Part shown: piece after piece, positions 1-5,860 of the stretch | How the letters are laid out: every line of letters begins with the position of its first letter | How positions within the stretch are numbered: the stretch's first letter is position 1 | Source: Alphaproteobacteria bacterium | Lineage (GTDB): Bacteria > Pseudomonadota > Alphaproteobacteria > Zavarziniales > Zavarziniaceae | NCBI GenBank assembly: GCA_021774355.1 | Contig: JAJFJE010000186.1 | Span: 1-9,302 of the forward strand | Direction: 5' to 3' | DNA: 9,302 bases | The notes under the pieces: model-generated | Databases searched by the model: none | Told to the model about the DNA's origin: nothing | What the model saw: the letters and a program-made list of their open reading frames with translations, nothing else | Made by a program: the position numbers and the translations under genes

Positions 1-593
1 ATGCCGTGGGCCAGGAAGGCCCAATAGAGTTCCAGGCCGTTCTTGGGCTTGGTGAAGGGCAGGGCGGCGCTGGCCAGCAGGGCGAACTGGCCGTCCTTGG
101 TCAGCAATTCGCCCTTGTCGTTGATCGAGAAGGCCTCGCCATTGTCCCGGGCCTTGATCGTCGCGGCGAGGCGGCCGCGCGACATGGTATAGGGGGTGGT
201 GGGCACGATGCGGATCTTGTGCCACTTGAACCAGCCGGTTGACATCAAGCGGTCCAGGCTGGGCTTGGGCAAATACTCGGCGATCCAGGGATATTGCGCG
301 ATATTGTCCTTGGTGATTTCGAGCCCCGGCTTGAGATCCGGCGGCAGATTGGCCTCGGCCATCAGGCCGCGCGCGGAATAGCCGCGAAAGGCGGTCCAGT
401 CCTCGACCAGCTTGAGGGATTCCGGCTTGGCCAGGCGGTCCGCCCAGGTGGCGTAGTCGGGGTTGCCGGTCTGGGCCGCCAGCGCGCGCCATTCCTTGAC
501 CCAGGCGGGCTCGTCGGCGGCCGCGGCGGGGGTCGCTGTCCCCAGTGCCAGCACCAGGGCGGCACCCAAACCCTTGTACCACGTCCTGTTCAT
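1..593 (-). CDS. DUF1329 family exported protein, copy 2 (partial, C-terminus beyond left edge)
   Basis: The reading frame is open from an ATG at 593-591 to the window edge, giving 197 complete codons and ending in ...FLAHG. The first ~25 residues form a Sec signal peptide: MNRTWYK, then a hydrophobic stretch (LGAALVLALGTA), then a likely cleavage after AAA in TPAAAADEPAW. There is no lipobox cysteine, so a soluble periplasmic or outer-membrane-associated protein is expected rather than a lipoprotein. The visible part matches the neighbouring gene at 641-2056 almost codon for codon; motifs such as WFKWxKIRIVPTTPYTMSRGR and DKGELLTKDGQ are shared. DUF1329 proteins are usually about 430-470 residues, so less than half is seen. 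A purine-rich GAGGGCGAGAG lies just before the start. The gap to the upstream paralogue is only 47 nt, so the two are probably co-transcribed. The biochemical function of the family is unknown to me. Confidence 0.85.
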   Translation of the reverse strand, partial: MNRTWYKGLGAALVLALGTATPAAAADEPAWVKEWRALAAQTGNPDYATWADRLAKPESLKLVEDWTAFRGYSARGLMAEANLPPDLKPGLEITKDNIAQYPWIAEYLPKPSLDRLMSTGWFKWHKIRIVPTTPYTMSRGRLAATIKARDNGEAFSINDKGELLTKDGQFALLASAALPFTKPKNGLELYWAFLAHG

Positions 594-640
594 CTCTCGC
601 CCTCGGTCGTCTCCGGTTGCAACACGGCTGCTGGGCCGCC

Positions 641-2056
641 TCAGTAGTCGCGCAGATGCTCGATATCGAGCACGCTGGTCATGTCCTTGTTGGCGACCTC
701 CCAGACCGGGTTCAACTCGATCCGGTTGTAACGCTTGGAGATAACGTTCCACAGGACGTAGTTGCGCCACATCCACAGGCCGGTCGCCGGGATGAAGGCC
801 CGGGCGTCGTCGATGATGCGGTACAGGTTGCCGCGGGCGTCGTACATCTCCTGGTACTGGGCGTACCAATATTCCTTGTCGATATAGAGCCGGCGCTTCT
901 TGTAGATGTAGCCGCCGCCGACATCGGTCACCTCAAGCACCCAGACCGGCCGCAATTCGAGGTCGATGGTGTCGATCTCGCATTTGCTGGGGGTGTTGAA
1001 GGCCGGGTTATAGGCGGCCCCGACTTCGGGCTGCGCCAGGATCAGCGTCTCGCCGACGATCTTGAAGTCGAATTCCGAAGGTTTCGGCTTCATCCAGGTC
1101 TGCCGCCATTCGTCCCAGGTCGCCTCGATGCCCGGGGTCATCGGGTCCTGGGCGTCGGTGCCGCTCATCACCCGGGTCCGCTTGAGGGTCGGGACATAGC
1201 TGACGAAGCGATCCGCCTGGTCGGCCGCGGCGAGACGCCGGCGGGTCGCCGACAAGCCCTTGATATCCCGCGGGGCGGTGAAGACCATCGAGCCGATCTC
1301 GACGACGTCGGGCTCGGCGGGCACGCTGCCCAGGGGGTTGGCATCGGTCCGGCCGTGCATCTTCTGCCACCACAAATGGGCGGTATAGGAACGGTCGACC
1401 GTGTTGTCGGTGTGGCAGGAATCCAGCACCATGGGGTCGATCTCGGCATTGTCGTTGCCGATGCCATGGGCCAGGAACGCCCAGTAGAGCTCCAGGCCGT
1501 TCTGGGGCTTGGTGAAGGGCAGGGCAGCGCTGGTCAGCAGGGCGTATTGCCCGTCCTTGGTCAGCAACTCGCCCTTATCATTGACATGAAAGGTCTCGCC
1601 CGAATCGCGTGCCTTGATGGTCGCATCGAGGCGCCCGCGGGACATGGTGTAGGGCGTGGTCGGGACGATCCGGATCTTCTGCCATTTGAACCAGTCGGTG
1701 GACATCAGGCGGTCCAGGCTGGGCTTGGGCAGATAATCCGCAAGCCAGGGATATTGCGCTGCATTATCCCGGGTGATTTCAAGGCCCGGCTTGAGATCGG
1801 GCGGGACGTTGGCCGCCGCGATCAGCGACCGGGCGGAATAGCCGCGGAACGCATCCCAATCCGCGACCAGCTTAAGCGCCTCGGGCTTGGCCAGCAGGGC
1901 GGCGAAATCGGCATGCCCCTTGAAGCCGGTCCGGGCGGCCAGATTCTGCCATTCCGTGACCCATGGCGCCTCGTCTGCCGAGGCTGCGGTCCCGAGAAAG
2001 GCAAGGACGCCCAGTGTGGCGCCGGTCAGCGCCCGCTTGAAACCCTGCCCGACCAT
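641..2056 (-). CDS. DUF1329 family exported protein, copy 1 (complete)
   Basis: This 471-residue protein starts at ATG 2056-2054 and stops at TGA 643-641. A GGGAG ribosome-binding sequence (complement of about 2065-2069) supports the start. Residues 1-27 form a signal peptide (MVGQGFKRAL, hydrophobic core TGATLGVLAFLGT, cleavage after ASA before DEAPW). No lipobox cysteine is seen. The mature part is rich in W, Y and charged residues, as in DUF1329 (PF07044) proteins. The C-terminal part has aromatic strings such as GLWMWRNYVLWNV, consistent with a beta-rich fold. From family knowledge, DUF1329 genes in Proteobacteria often sit beside DUF1302 outer-membrane proteins in clusters for hydrophobic substrates; no partner is visible here. 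The gene is divergent from paaZ and has an operator-like dyad upstream, so a role in envelope handling or uptake of aromatic substrates is a plausible inference. Family assignment is fairly sure; the role is not. Confidence 0.85.
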   Translation of the reverse strand: MVGQGFKRALTGATLGVLAFLGTAASADEAPWVTEWQNLAARTGFKGHADFAALLAKPEALKLVADWDAFRGYSARSLIAAANVPPDLKPGLEITRDNAAQYPWLADYLPKPSLDRLMSTDWFKWQKIRIVPTTPYTMSRGRLDATIKARDSGETFHVNDKGELLTKDGQYALLTSAALPFTKPQNGLELYWAFLAHGIGNDNAEIDPMVLDSCHTDNTVDRSYTAHLWWQKMHGRTDANPLGSVPAEPDVVEIGSMVFTAPRDIKGLSATRRRLAAADQADRFVSYVPTLKRTRVMSGTDAQDPMTPGIEATWDEWRQTWMKPKPSEFDFKIVGETLILAQPEVGAAYNPAFNTPSKCEIDTIDLELRPVWVLEVTDVGGGYIYKKRRLYIDKEYWYAQYQEMYDARGNLYRIIDDARAFIPATGLWMWRNYVLWNVISKRYNRIELNPVWEVANKDMTSVLDIEHLRDY

Positions 2057-2123
2057 TACGCCACTCCCAATTTCACGACTTGCCTGTCGTGTTTCAACTG
2101 AACGCTGTTAACTTGACACCGTT

Positions 2124-2151
2124 AAGTTAGCTTGTGGAACGCGCCCGTCAA
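2124..2151 (-). promoter_or_regulatory. Candidate proximal promoter of the DUF1329 genes
   Basis: Read on the minus strand, TTGACG (2151-2146) is followed after 16 nt by TAACTT (2129-2124). The -35 matches consensus in 5 of 6 bases; the -10 is weak at 3 of 6. Transcription would begin near 2117, giving a leader of about 60 nt before the ATG at 2056. The -10 coincides with one arm of an inverted repeat TAACTT-9 nt-AAGTTA (2109-2129), which could be a further operator. Support is sequence resemblance only. Confidence 0.3.
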
Positions 2152-2217
2152 GAGGCGGCGGAGCGGTGGCCTCCATTAATGGCCAAATCCACGCCCTTAC
2201 GGTGACAATTAGTTTCA

Positions 2218-2245
2218 GTGTTAGTAGAACCGACCGGTCGGTCAA
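2218..2245 (-). promoter_or_regulatory. Candidate distal promoter of the DUF1329 genes, overlapping an operator
   Basis: On the minus strand TTGACC (2245-2240, 5 of 6 to consensus) is followed after 16 nt by TAACAC (2223-2218, weak). The operator-like dyad at 2229-2242 covers the end of this -35 and most of the spacer, so a bound repressor would block polymerase. The leader would be about 155 nt, which is long. This is an inference from spacing; the proximal candidate at 2124-2151 is an alternative. Confidence 0.3.
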
Positions 2246-2248
2246 TAA
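2229..2248. promoter_or_regulatory. Operator-like dyad, site 1 (TetR/PaaR-like)
   Basis: The core ACCGACCGGTCGGT (2229-2242) is a perfect 14-bp palindrome followed by CAATAA. It shares core length and arm sequence with the sites before paaZ (2342) and paaA (4540). Perfect short-spaced dyads of this type are typical operators of TetR-family repressors; TetR-type PaaR is known to control paa genes in some proteobacteria. The identity of the binding protein is inferred; no regulator gene is in the window. Confidence 0.65.
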
Positions 2249-2332
2249 CCTTCGTTCCCAATGCGATCGGTGGCCGGCGGGGTTTTCCGGCATGGCGGAT
2301 TCAATGGGGCTTCCGTTTGCCGCTTCCGCCCC

Positions 2333-2338
2333 TATAAT
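2333..2338 (+). promoter_or_regulatory. -10 element of the paaZ promoter
   Basis: A perfect TATAAT lies in an otherwise GC-rich stretch. The expected -35 region (about 2310-2316, CTTCCGT) is poor, so the promoter may be weak or need an activator. Transcription would start near 2345, inside the operator-like dyad. That leaves about 42 nt of leader before the ATG at 2387 but only 18 nt, with no Shine-Dalgarno sequence, before the ATG at 2363. Confidence 0.6.
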
Positions 2339-2341
2339 ATG

Positions 2342-2361
2342 AACGACCGTTCAGTTAATTA
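2342..2361. promoter_or_regulatory. Operator-like dyad, site 2, over the paaZ transcription start
   Basis: The core AACGACCGTTCAGT (2342-2355) followed by TAATTA is an imperfect version of site 1, matching 10 of its 14 core bases. It begins three bases after the TATAAT and so would cover the transcription start, the usual place for a repressor block. The flank TTAATTA is shared exactly with the site before paaA. Confidence 0.65.
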
Positions 2362-2386
2362 AATGACAGCCAAGAAGGCGGGCGCA

Positions 2387-4420
2387 ATGCGATTGAACAG
2401 CTTTTCCTGCGAAACATGGGTCGAGCCGGGCGCCGCCCTGGCCGAAATTCGCAGTCCGATCGATCAGGCGCTGGTCGGCCTGGTCTCCAGCGCCGGCGTT
2501 GATTTCGCCGCCATGGCCGATCATGCGCGGATGGTCGGCGGGCCCGGTCTGCGGGCCCTTACGTTCCGCGTCCGGGCCGAGCGGCTGAAGCAGCTTGCGG
2601 CCTATCTCAATGATCGTCGCGAGGGCCTGCATCGCCTGTCGCTGCTGACCGGCGCGACCAGGCGCGATGGCATGATCGATATCGAGGGCGGCATCGGCAC
2701 GCTGTTCTCCCTGGCCTCCAAGGGTCGCCGCGAACTGCCGGACGAGCATTTCCTGGTCGATGGCGCGGTCGAGCGCCTGTCCAAGGGCGGCAGCTTTGCC
2801 GGCCTGCACATCATGACGCCCCTGAACGGGATCGCCGTTCACATCAATGCCTTCAACTTCCCGGTCTGGGGCATGTTGGAAAAACTCGGGCCGGCGCTGC
2901 TCGCCGGCGTGCCCATGATCATCAAGCCGGCGACCTCCACCGCCTATGTCGCGGCGGCGGCGTTCCGCCTGATCGTCGAATCGGGCCTTCTGCCGCCGGG
3001 CGCGGTGCAGCTGGTGGTCGGCGGGGTCGGCGACCTGTTCAATCACCTGACCGGCCAGGACCTGGTCCTGTTCACCGGGTCGGCCGGGACCTCGACCAAG
3101 CTGCGCAACCATCCGGTCATTTCGGCCAATGCCGTGCGCTTCGTGGCCGAGCGCGACTCCCTCAATGCCGCCATCCTGGGGTCCGATGCCGGCCCCGGCT
3201 CGCCCGAGTTCGATCTCTTCGTCAAGGAGGTGGCGCGGGAAATGACGGTCAAGGCCGGGCAGAAATGCACCGCCATCCGCCGGGTCCTGGCGCCCGCCGC
3301 CTGGACCGGGGCGGTGGTCGAGGCCCTGTCGGCCCGCCTGGCCAGGACCGTGGTCGGCGACCCCCGCCGGGACGAGGTGACCATGGGGCCGGTGGTCAGC
3401 CTGGCCCAGCAGCGTGACTGCCGCGACCGTATTGCCGTGCTCCAGGGCGAGGCACGGGTCGTCTATGGCGATCCCGCGCGGCCGGCGGTCGCCGCCGGCG
3501 ATCCGGAGAAGGGCGCCTTCCTGTCGCCGGTGCTGTTGCAGTGCGATGACCCGGCGGCGGCGACCAGAATCCACGACGTCGAGGTCTTCGGCCCGGTGAG
3601 TACCGTTCTCCCCTACCGCGATCCGGCCGAAGCGATCGCCCTGGTCCGCCGCGGCGAAGGCAGCCTGGTGGCCTCGCTCTATACCTATGACGCCGGCGAG
3701 GCGGCTCGCCTGGTGTCCGGCATCGCGCCCTATCACGGCCGGCTGATCCTGATCGACCGGGACTGTGCCAAGGAATCCACGGGCCATGGCTCGCCCCTGC
3801 CGGTCCTGGTCCATGGCGGCCCCGGCCGGGCCGGTGGCGGCGAGGAGTTGGGCGGCATGCGCGGCGTCCACCATTATCTGCAGCGCACCGCCTTGCAGGG
3901 CTCGCCCGGCCGCCTTGCCGCCCTGACCAAGGCCTATGTGAAGGGCGCTGCGGAAACGGCGCCGCCCGCCCATCCCTTCACCATCCCGTTCGAACGCCTG
4001 GCTGTCGGCGACACCATCGTCACCCCGGAGCGCGAAGTGACGCTTGCCGATATCGAACATTTCGCCGATTTCACCGGCGACAGATTCTATGCCCACATGG
4101 ACGAGGCGGCGGCCGCGGCCAATCCCTTCTTCCCCGGCCGGGTGGCCCATGGCTATCTGCTGCTGTCCTTCGCCGCCGGCCTCTTCGTCGACCCGGCACC
4201 CGGCCCGGTGCTGGCCAATTACGGGCTCGACTCCTTGCGTTTCCTCAAGCCCGTGACCCCGGGCGAAACGATCAAGGTGCGGCTGACGGTCAAGCAGAAG
4301 AACCCGCGCAACGCCGAGTATGGCGAGGTCCGCTGGGATGTCGAACTGACCAATGGCGCCGGCGAGACGGTGGCGACCTACGACCTGCTGACCATGAACG
4401 CCCTGGCGGTTGCCGCCTGA
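2387..4420 (+). CDS. paaZ: PaaZ: oxepin-CoA hydrolase / 3-oxo-5,6-dehydrosuberyl-CoA semialdehyde dehydrogenase
   Basis: PaaZ opens the oxepin-CoA ring and oxidises the reactive aldehyde with NADP+, giving 3-oxo-5,6-dehydrosuberyl-CoA in the cytoplasm. The ATG at 2387 gives 677 residues (about 681 in E. coli). Residues 1 to ~515 are an aldehyde dehydrogenase domain with the catalytic cysteine in GQKCTAIRR (C294) and general-base glutamate in VAERDSLN (E255). These numbers differ by one from E. coli C295/E256, which favours this start over the in-frame ATG at 2363 that lacks a Shine-Dalgarno and lies against the operator. A typical linking segment KESTGHGSPLP...HGGPGRAGGGEELGG follows. Residues ~530-677 are a MaoC-like hotdog hydratase domain with GDRFYAHMD (D565, H570) intact. 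Both active sites look complete. It is transcribed alone, separated from paaA by 157 nt. Confidence 0.95.
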   Translation: MRLNSFSCETWVEPGAALAEIRSPIDQALVGLVSSAGVDFAAMADHARMVGGPGLRALTFRVRAERLKQLAAYLNDRREGLHRLSLLTGATRRDGMIDIEGGIGTLFSLASKGRRELPDEHFLVDGAVERLSKGGSFAGLHIMTPLNGIAVHINAFNFPVWGMLEKLGPALLAGVPMIIKPATSTAYVAAAAFRLIVESGLLPPGAVQLVVGGVGDLFNHLTGQDLVLFTGSAGTSTKLRNHPVISANAVRFVAERDSLNAAILGSDAGPGSPEFDLFVKEVAREMTVKAGQKCTAIRRVLAPAAWTGAVVEALSARLARTVVGDPRRDEVTMGPVVSLAQQRDCRDRIAVLQGEARVVYGDPARPAVAAGDPEKGAFLSPVLLQCDDPAAATRIHDVEVFGPVSTVLPYRDPAEAIALVRRGEGSLVASLYTYDAGEAARLVSGIAPYHGRLILIDRDCAKESTGHGSPLPVLVHGGPGRAGGGEELGGMRGVHHYLQRTALQGSPGRLAALTKAYVKGAAETAPPAHPFTIPFERLAVGDTIVTPEREVTLADIEHFADFTGDRFYAHMDEAAAAANPFFPGRVAHGYLLLSFAAGLFVDPAPGPVLANYGLDSLRFLKPVTPGETIKVRLTVKQKNPRNAEYGEVRWDVELTNGAGETVATYDLLTMNALAVAA

Positions 4421-4427
4421 GGCGGCA
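4411..4427 (+). terminator. Perfect hairpin with the paaZ stop codon as its loop
   Basis: TGCCGCC-TGA-GGCGGCA is a 7-bp perfect stem whose 3-nt loop is exactly the TGA stop of paaZ (4418-4420). No T-tract follows, so it is not a classical intrinsic terminator. It may slow polymerase, protect the 3' end of the mRNA, or be a chance effect of GC-rich codons next to a GGCGGC run. Confidence 0.35.
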
Positions 4428-4506
4428 CGACCGGACAATCCCGGATGGATTGGGATTATACTGGCTTGCGGTCGGTGGGTTTCTCGGACCGCCGTCCGGT
4501 CGTACA

Positions 4507-4534
4507 TTGACTCGAGGGCCGGGCTTGGTAAGAT
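4507..4534 (+). promoter_or_regulatory. Candidate promoter of the paaABCDEGH operon
   Basis: TTGACT (4507-4512, 5 of 6 to consensus) is followed after 16 nt by TAAGAT (4529-4534, 4 of 6). The predicted start near 4541 falls at the left edge of the operator-like dyad at 4540-4559, the same geometry as at paaZ. The leader to the ATG at 4578 would be about 37 nt. Confidence 0.5.
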
Positions 4535-4539
4535 AGCTG

Positions 4540-4559
4540 ACCGGTTGTTCGGTTAATTA
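4540..4559. promoter_or_regulatory. Operator-like dyad, site 3, before paaA
   Basis: The core ACCGGTTGTTCGGT (4540-4553) has perfect ACCG/CGGT outer arms with the same 6-nt centre length as sites 1 and 2, and is followed by TAATTA as in site 2. It begins five bases after the candidate -10. The shared motif at three transcription units suggests one repressor controls them all, most likely a TetR-type PaaR responding to phenylacetyl-CoA. Confidence 0.65.
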
Positions 4560-4577
4560 TTGGAGCAGCGGAAACGA

Positions 4578-5573
4578 ATGTACGCACAGATGGTCGACAC
4601 CGGGGTGGCCCGGGTGCGCAGCGCCGACGAGCTGGAGGGCGAAGAGGCCGGTTTCCAGCGCGGCATCGACGCCCTGGAGAAGGTCGAGGCCACCGACTGG
4701 ATGCCCGAGGCCTATCGCAAGACGATGATCCGCCAGATCTCGCAGCATGCCCATTCCGAGATTGTCGGGATGCTGCCGGAAGGCAACTGGATCACCCGGG
4801 CGCCATCGCTCAAGCGCAAGGTGACCCTGCTCGCCAAGGTCCAGGACGAGGCCGGCCACGGGCTCTACCTGTATTGCGCGGCCGAGACCCTTGACGTGTC
4901 ACGCGACACGCTGCTCGAAGCGCTGCACAGCGGTGCCGCAAAATATTCCAGCATCTTCAATTATCCGACCCTGACCTGGGCGGATATCGGGGTGATCGGC
5001 TGGCTGGTCGACGGGGCGGCGATCATCAATCAGATTCCGCTGTGCCGCTGCTCCTACGGCCCCTATGCCCGGGCCATGGTGCGGATCTGCAAGGAGGAGA
5101 GCTTCCACCAGCGCCAGGGCTTCGACATCATGCTGACCCTGTGCCAGGGCAGCCCGGCTCAGAAGGCCATGGCCCAGGATGCCCTGAACCGGTGGTGGTG
5201 GCCGACTGTCATGATGTTCGGGCCGCCCGATGCCGAATCGGTGCACAGCGCCCAGTCCATGGCGTGGCGGATCAAGCTGCAGTCGAATGATGCCCTGCGC
5301 CAGAAATTCATCGATCAGACGGTACCCCAGGCTGCGCTTCTCGGCCTGACCATTCCCGATCCCGCGCTGACCCTCGACCCCGAGACCGGCCACTACCGGA
5401 TCGGGCCGGTCGACTGGGCCGAGTTCTACCGCGTCATCAAGGGCGACGGCCCGTGCAACCGCGAGCGTCTGGCGGCGCGGGTGGCGGCGTGGGAGGACGG
5501 GGCCTGGGTGCGCGAGGCCGCGGCCGCCCATGCCGAGAAGCAGGCAGCGCGTCGGAAGGAGTGTGCGGCATGA
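4578..5573 (+). CDS. paaA: PaaA: phenylacetyl-CoA 1,2-epoxidase catalytic (diiron) subunit
   Basis: PaaA is the oxygenase subunit that inserts one oxygen atom of O2 into the aromatic ring of phenylacetyl-CoA. The ATG at 4578 gives 331 residues, close to the ~310 of E. coli PaaA, with GGAG at 4562-4565 upstream; a TTG at 4560 would add six residues but overlaps the operator flank. The ferritin-like diiron ligand motifs are all present: HSEI (59-62), QDEAGH (89-94) and EESFHQRQGF (from 173). Long stretches such as YSSIFNYPTLTWADIGVIGWLVDGAA are nearly invariant in the family. It forms the core complex with PaaC, and the N-terminal ~35 residues are more variable. Its stop overlaps the paaB start as ATGA. 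It is the first gene of the operon. Confidence 0.96.
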   Translation: MYAQMVDTGVARVRSADELEGEEAGFQRGIDALEKVEATDWMPEAYRKTMIRQISQHAHSEIVGMLPEGNWITRAPSLKRKVTLLAKVQDEAGHGLYLYCAAETLDVSRDTLLEALHSGAAKYSSIFNYPTLTWADIGVIGWLVDGAAIINQIPLCRCSYGPYARAMVRICKEESFHQRQGFDIMLTLCQGSPAQKAMAQDALNRWWWPTVMMFGPPDAESVHSAQSMAWRIKLQSNDALRQKFIDQTVPQAALLGLTIPDPALTLDPETGHYRIGPVDWAEFYRVIKGDGPCNRERLAARVAAWEDGAWVREAAAAHAEKQAARRKECAA

Positions 5574-5860
5574 CCCAAGGAAAAGACTGGCCGCTGTGGG
5601 AGGTGTTCGTGCGCAGCGCCCATGGCCTTGCCCATAAGCATGTCGGCAGCGTCCACGCCACCGATGCCGCCATGGCGTTGGAGAATGCCCGGGATGTCTA
5701 TACCCGGCGCAACGAGGGCACCAGCCTGTGGGTCGTCCGCTCGACCGATATCGTCGCCAGCGACCCCGCCCAGAAGGGTCCGCTGTTCGAGCCGGCGCGC
5801 AACAAGATCTATCGTCATCCGACCTTTTACGAGCTGCCCGATGCCGTCAAGCACATGTGA
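5570..5860 (+). CDS. paaB: PaaB: phenylacetyl-CoA 1,2-epoxidase subunit
   Basis: This 96-residue protein (95 in E. coli) begins MTQGKDWPLWEVFVRSAHG and contains LAHKHVGSVHA, DVYTRRNEG and the RNKIYRHPTFYELP tail typical of PaaB. From family knowledge PaaB is a small subunit needed for epoxidase activity, probably bridging PaaAC heterodimers; it has no cofactor motif. The start at 5570 overlaps the paaA stop (ATGA) and has a strong GGAAGGAG at 5554-5561. A longer in-frame extension upstream to 5453 lies inside paaA and is not needed. Its 3' end overlaps paaC by 20 nt. Confidence 0.95.
   Translation: MTQGKDWPLWEVFVRSAHGLAHKHVGSVHATDAAMALENARDVYTRRNEGTSLWVVRSTDIVASDPAQKGPLFEPARNKIYRHPTFYELPDAVKHM

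Larger units (their letters stand above)
1..2056. repeat. Tandem gene duplication (period 1460 bp)
   Basis: Position n in 1-593 aligns with n+1460 in the complete DUF1329 gene without gaps over at least the first 360 bases. A hand count over 1-300 against 1461-1760 gives 46 mismatches, about 85% identity. Similarity falls toward the signal-peptide ends, where one codon differs in length. The repeat unit is one gene plus its short spacer. This is an old, diverged duplication rather than an assembly artefact, because the differences are spread throughout and the frame is kept. Confidence 0.85.
2057..2386. promoter_or_regulatory. Divergent control region between DUF1329 genes and paaZ
   Basis: I see no credible gene in these 330 bases. 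They hold two operator-like dyads (cores 2229-2242 and 2342-2355), a perfect TATAAT for paaZ (2333-2338), and two weaker promoter candidates for the minus-strand genes. There is also a perfect short palindrome CCATTAATGG (2173-2182) and an inverted repeat TAACTT/AAGTTA (2109-2114 and 2124-2129). The region is clearly more AT-rich around the dyads than the flanking genes. Confidence 0.7.
4421..4577. other. paaZ-paaA intergenic region
   Basis: No gene is seen in these 157 bases. Three further potential stems occur: AATCCC/GGGATT (4437-4442 with 4452-4457), GCGGTC/GACCGC (4468-4473 with 4487-4492), and CGGAC/GTCCG (4485-4489 with 4494-4498). The last two overlap and would be mutually exclusive. 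None has a run of T after it. A candidate promoter and operator for paaA occupy the right-hand end. Confidence 0.5.

Noticed and set aside
545..2101. 518-codon plus-strand open frame opposite the complete DUF1329 gene
   Set aside because: It has no domain motif, and the minus strand has a signal peptide, ribosome site and a paralogue with the same reading frame.
4437..4457. Intrinsic terminator after paaZ
   Set aside because: The AATCCC/GGGATT stem is short with a 9-nt loop and only TATA-like sequence after it, with no T-tract, so I did not list it as a terminator by itself.
2351..4507. Long (718-codon) minus-strand open frame opposite paaZ
   Set aside because: It is the antisense shadow of paaZ in GC-rich DNA: low-complexity composition rich in G, R, A, H and Q, no recognisable domain, and paaZ itself has complete active sites on the other strand.
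5453..5860. 135-codon extended version of paaB
   Set aside because: The first 39 codons lie within paaA and read as Gly/Arg-rich filler; ATG 5570 with its strong ribosome site gives the family length.
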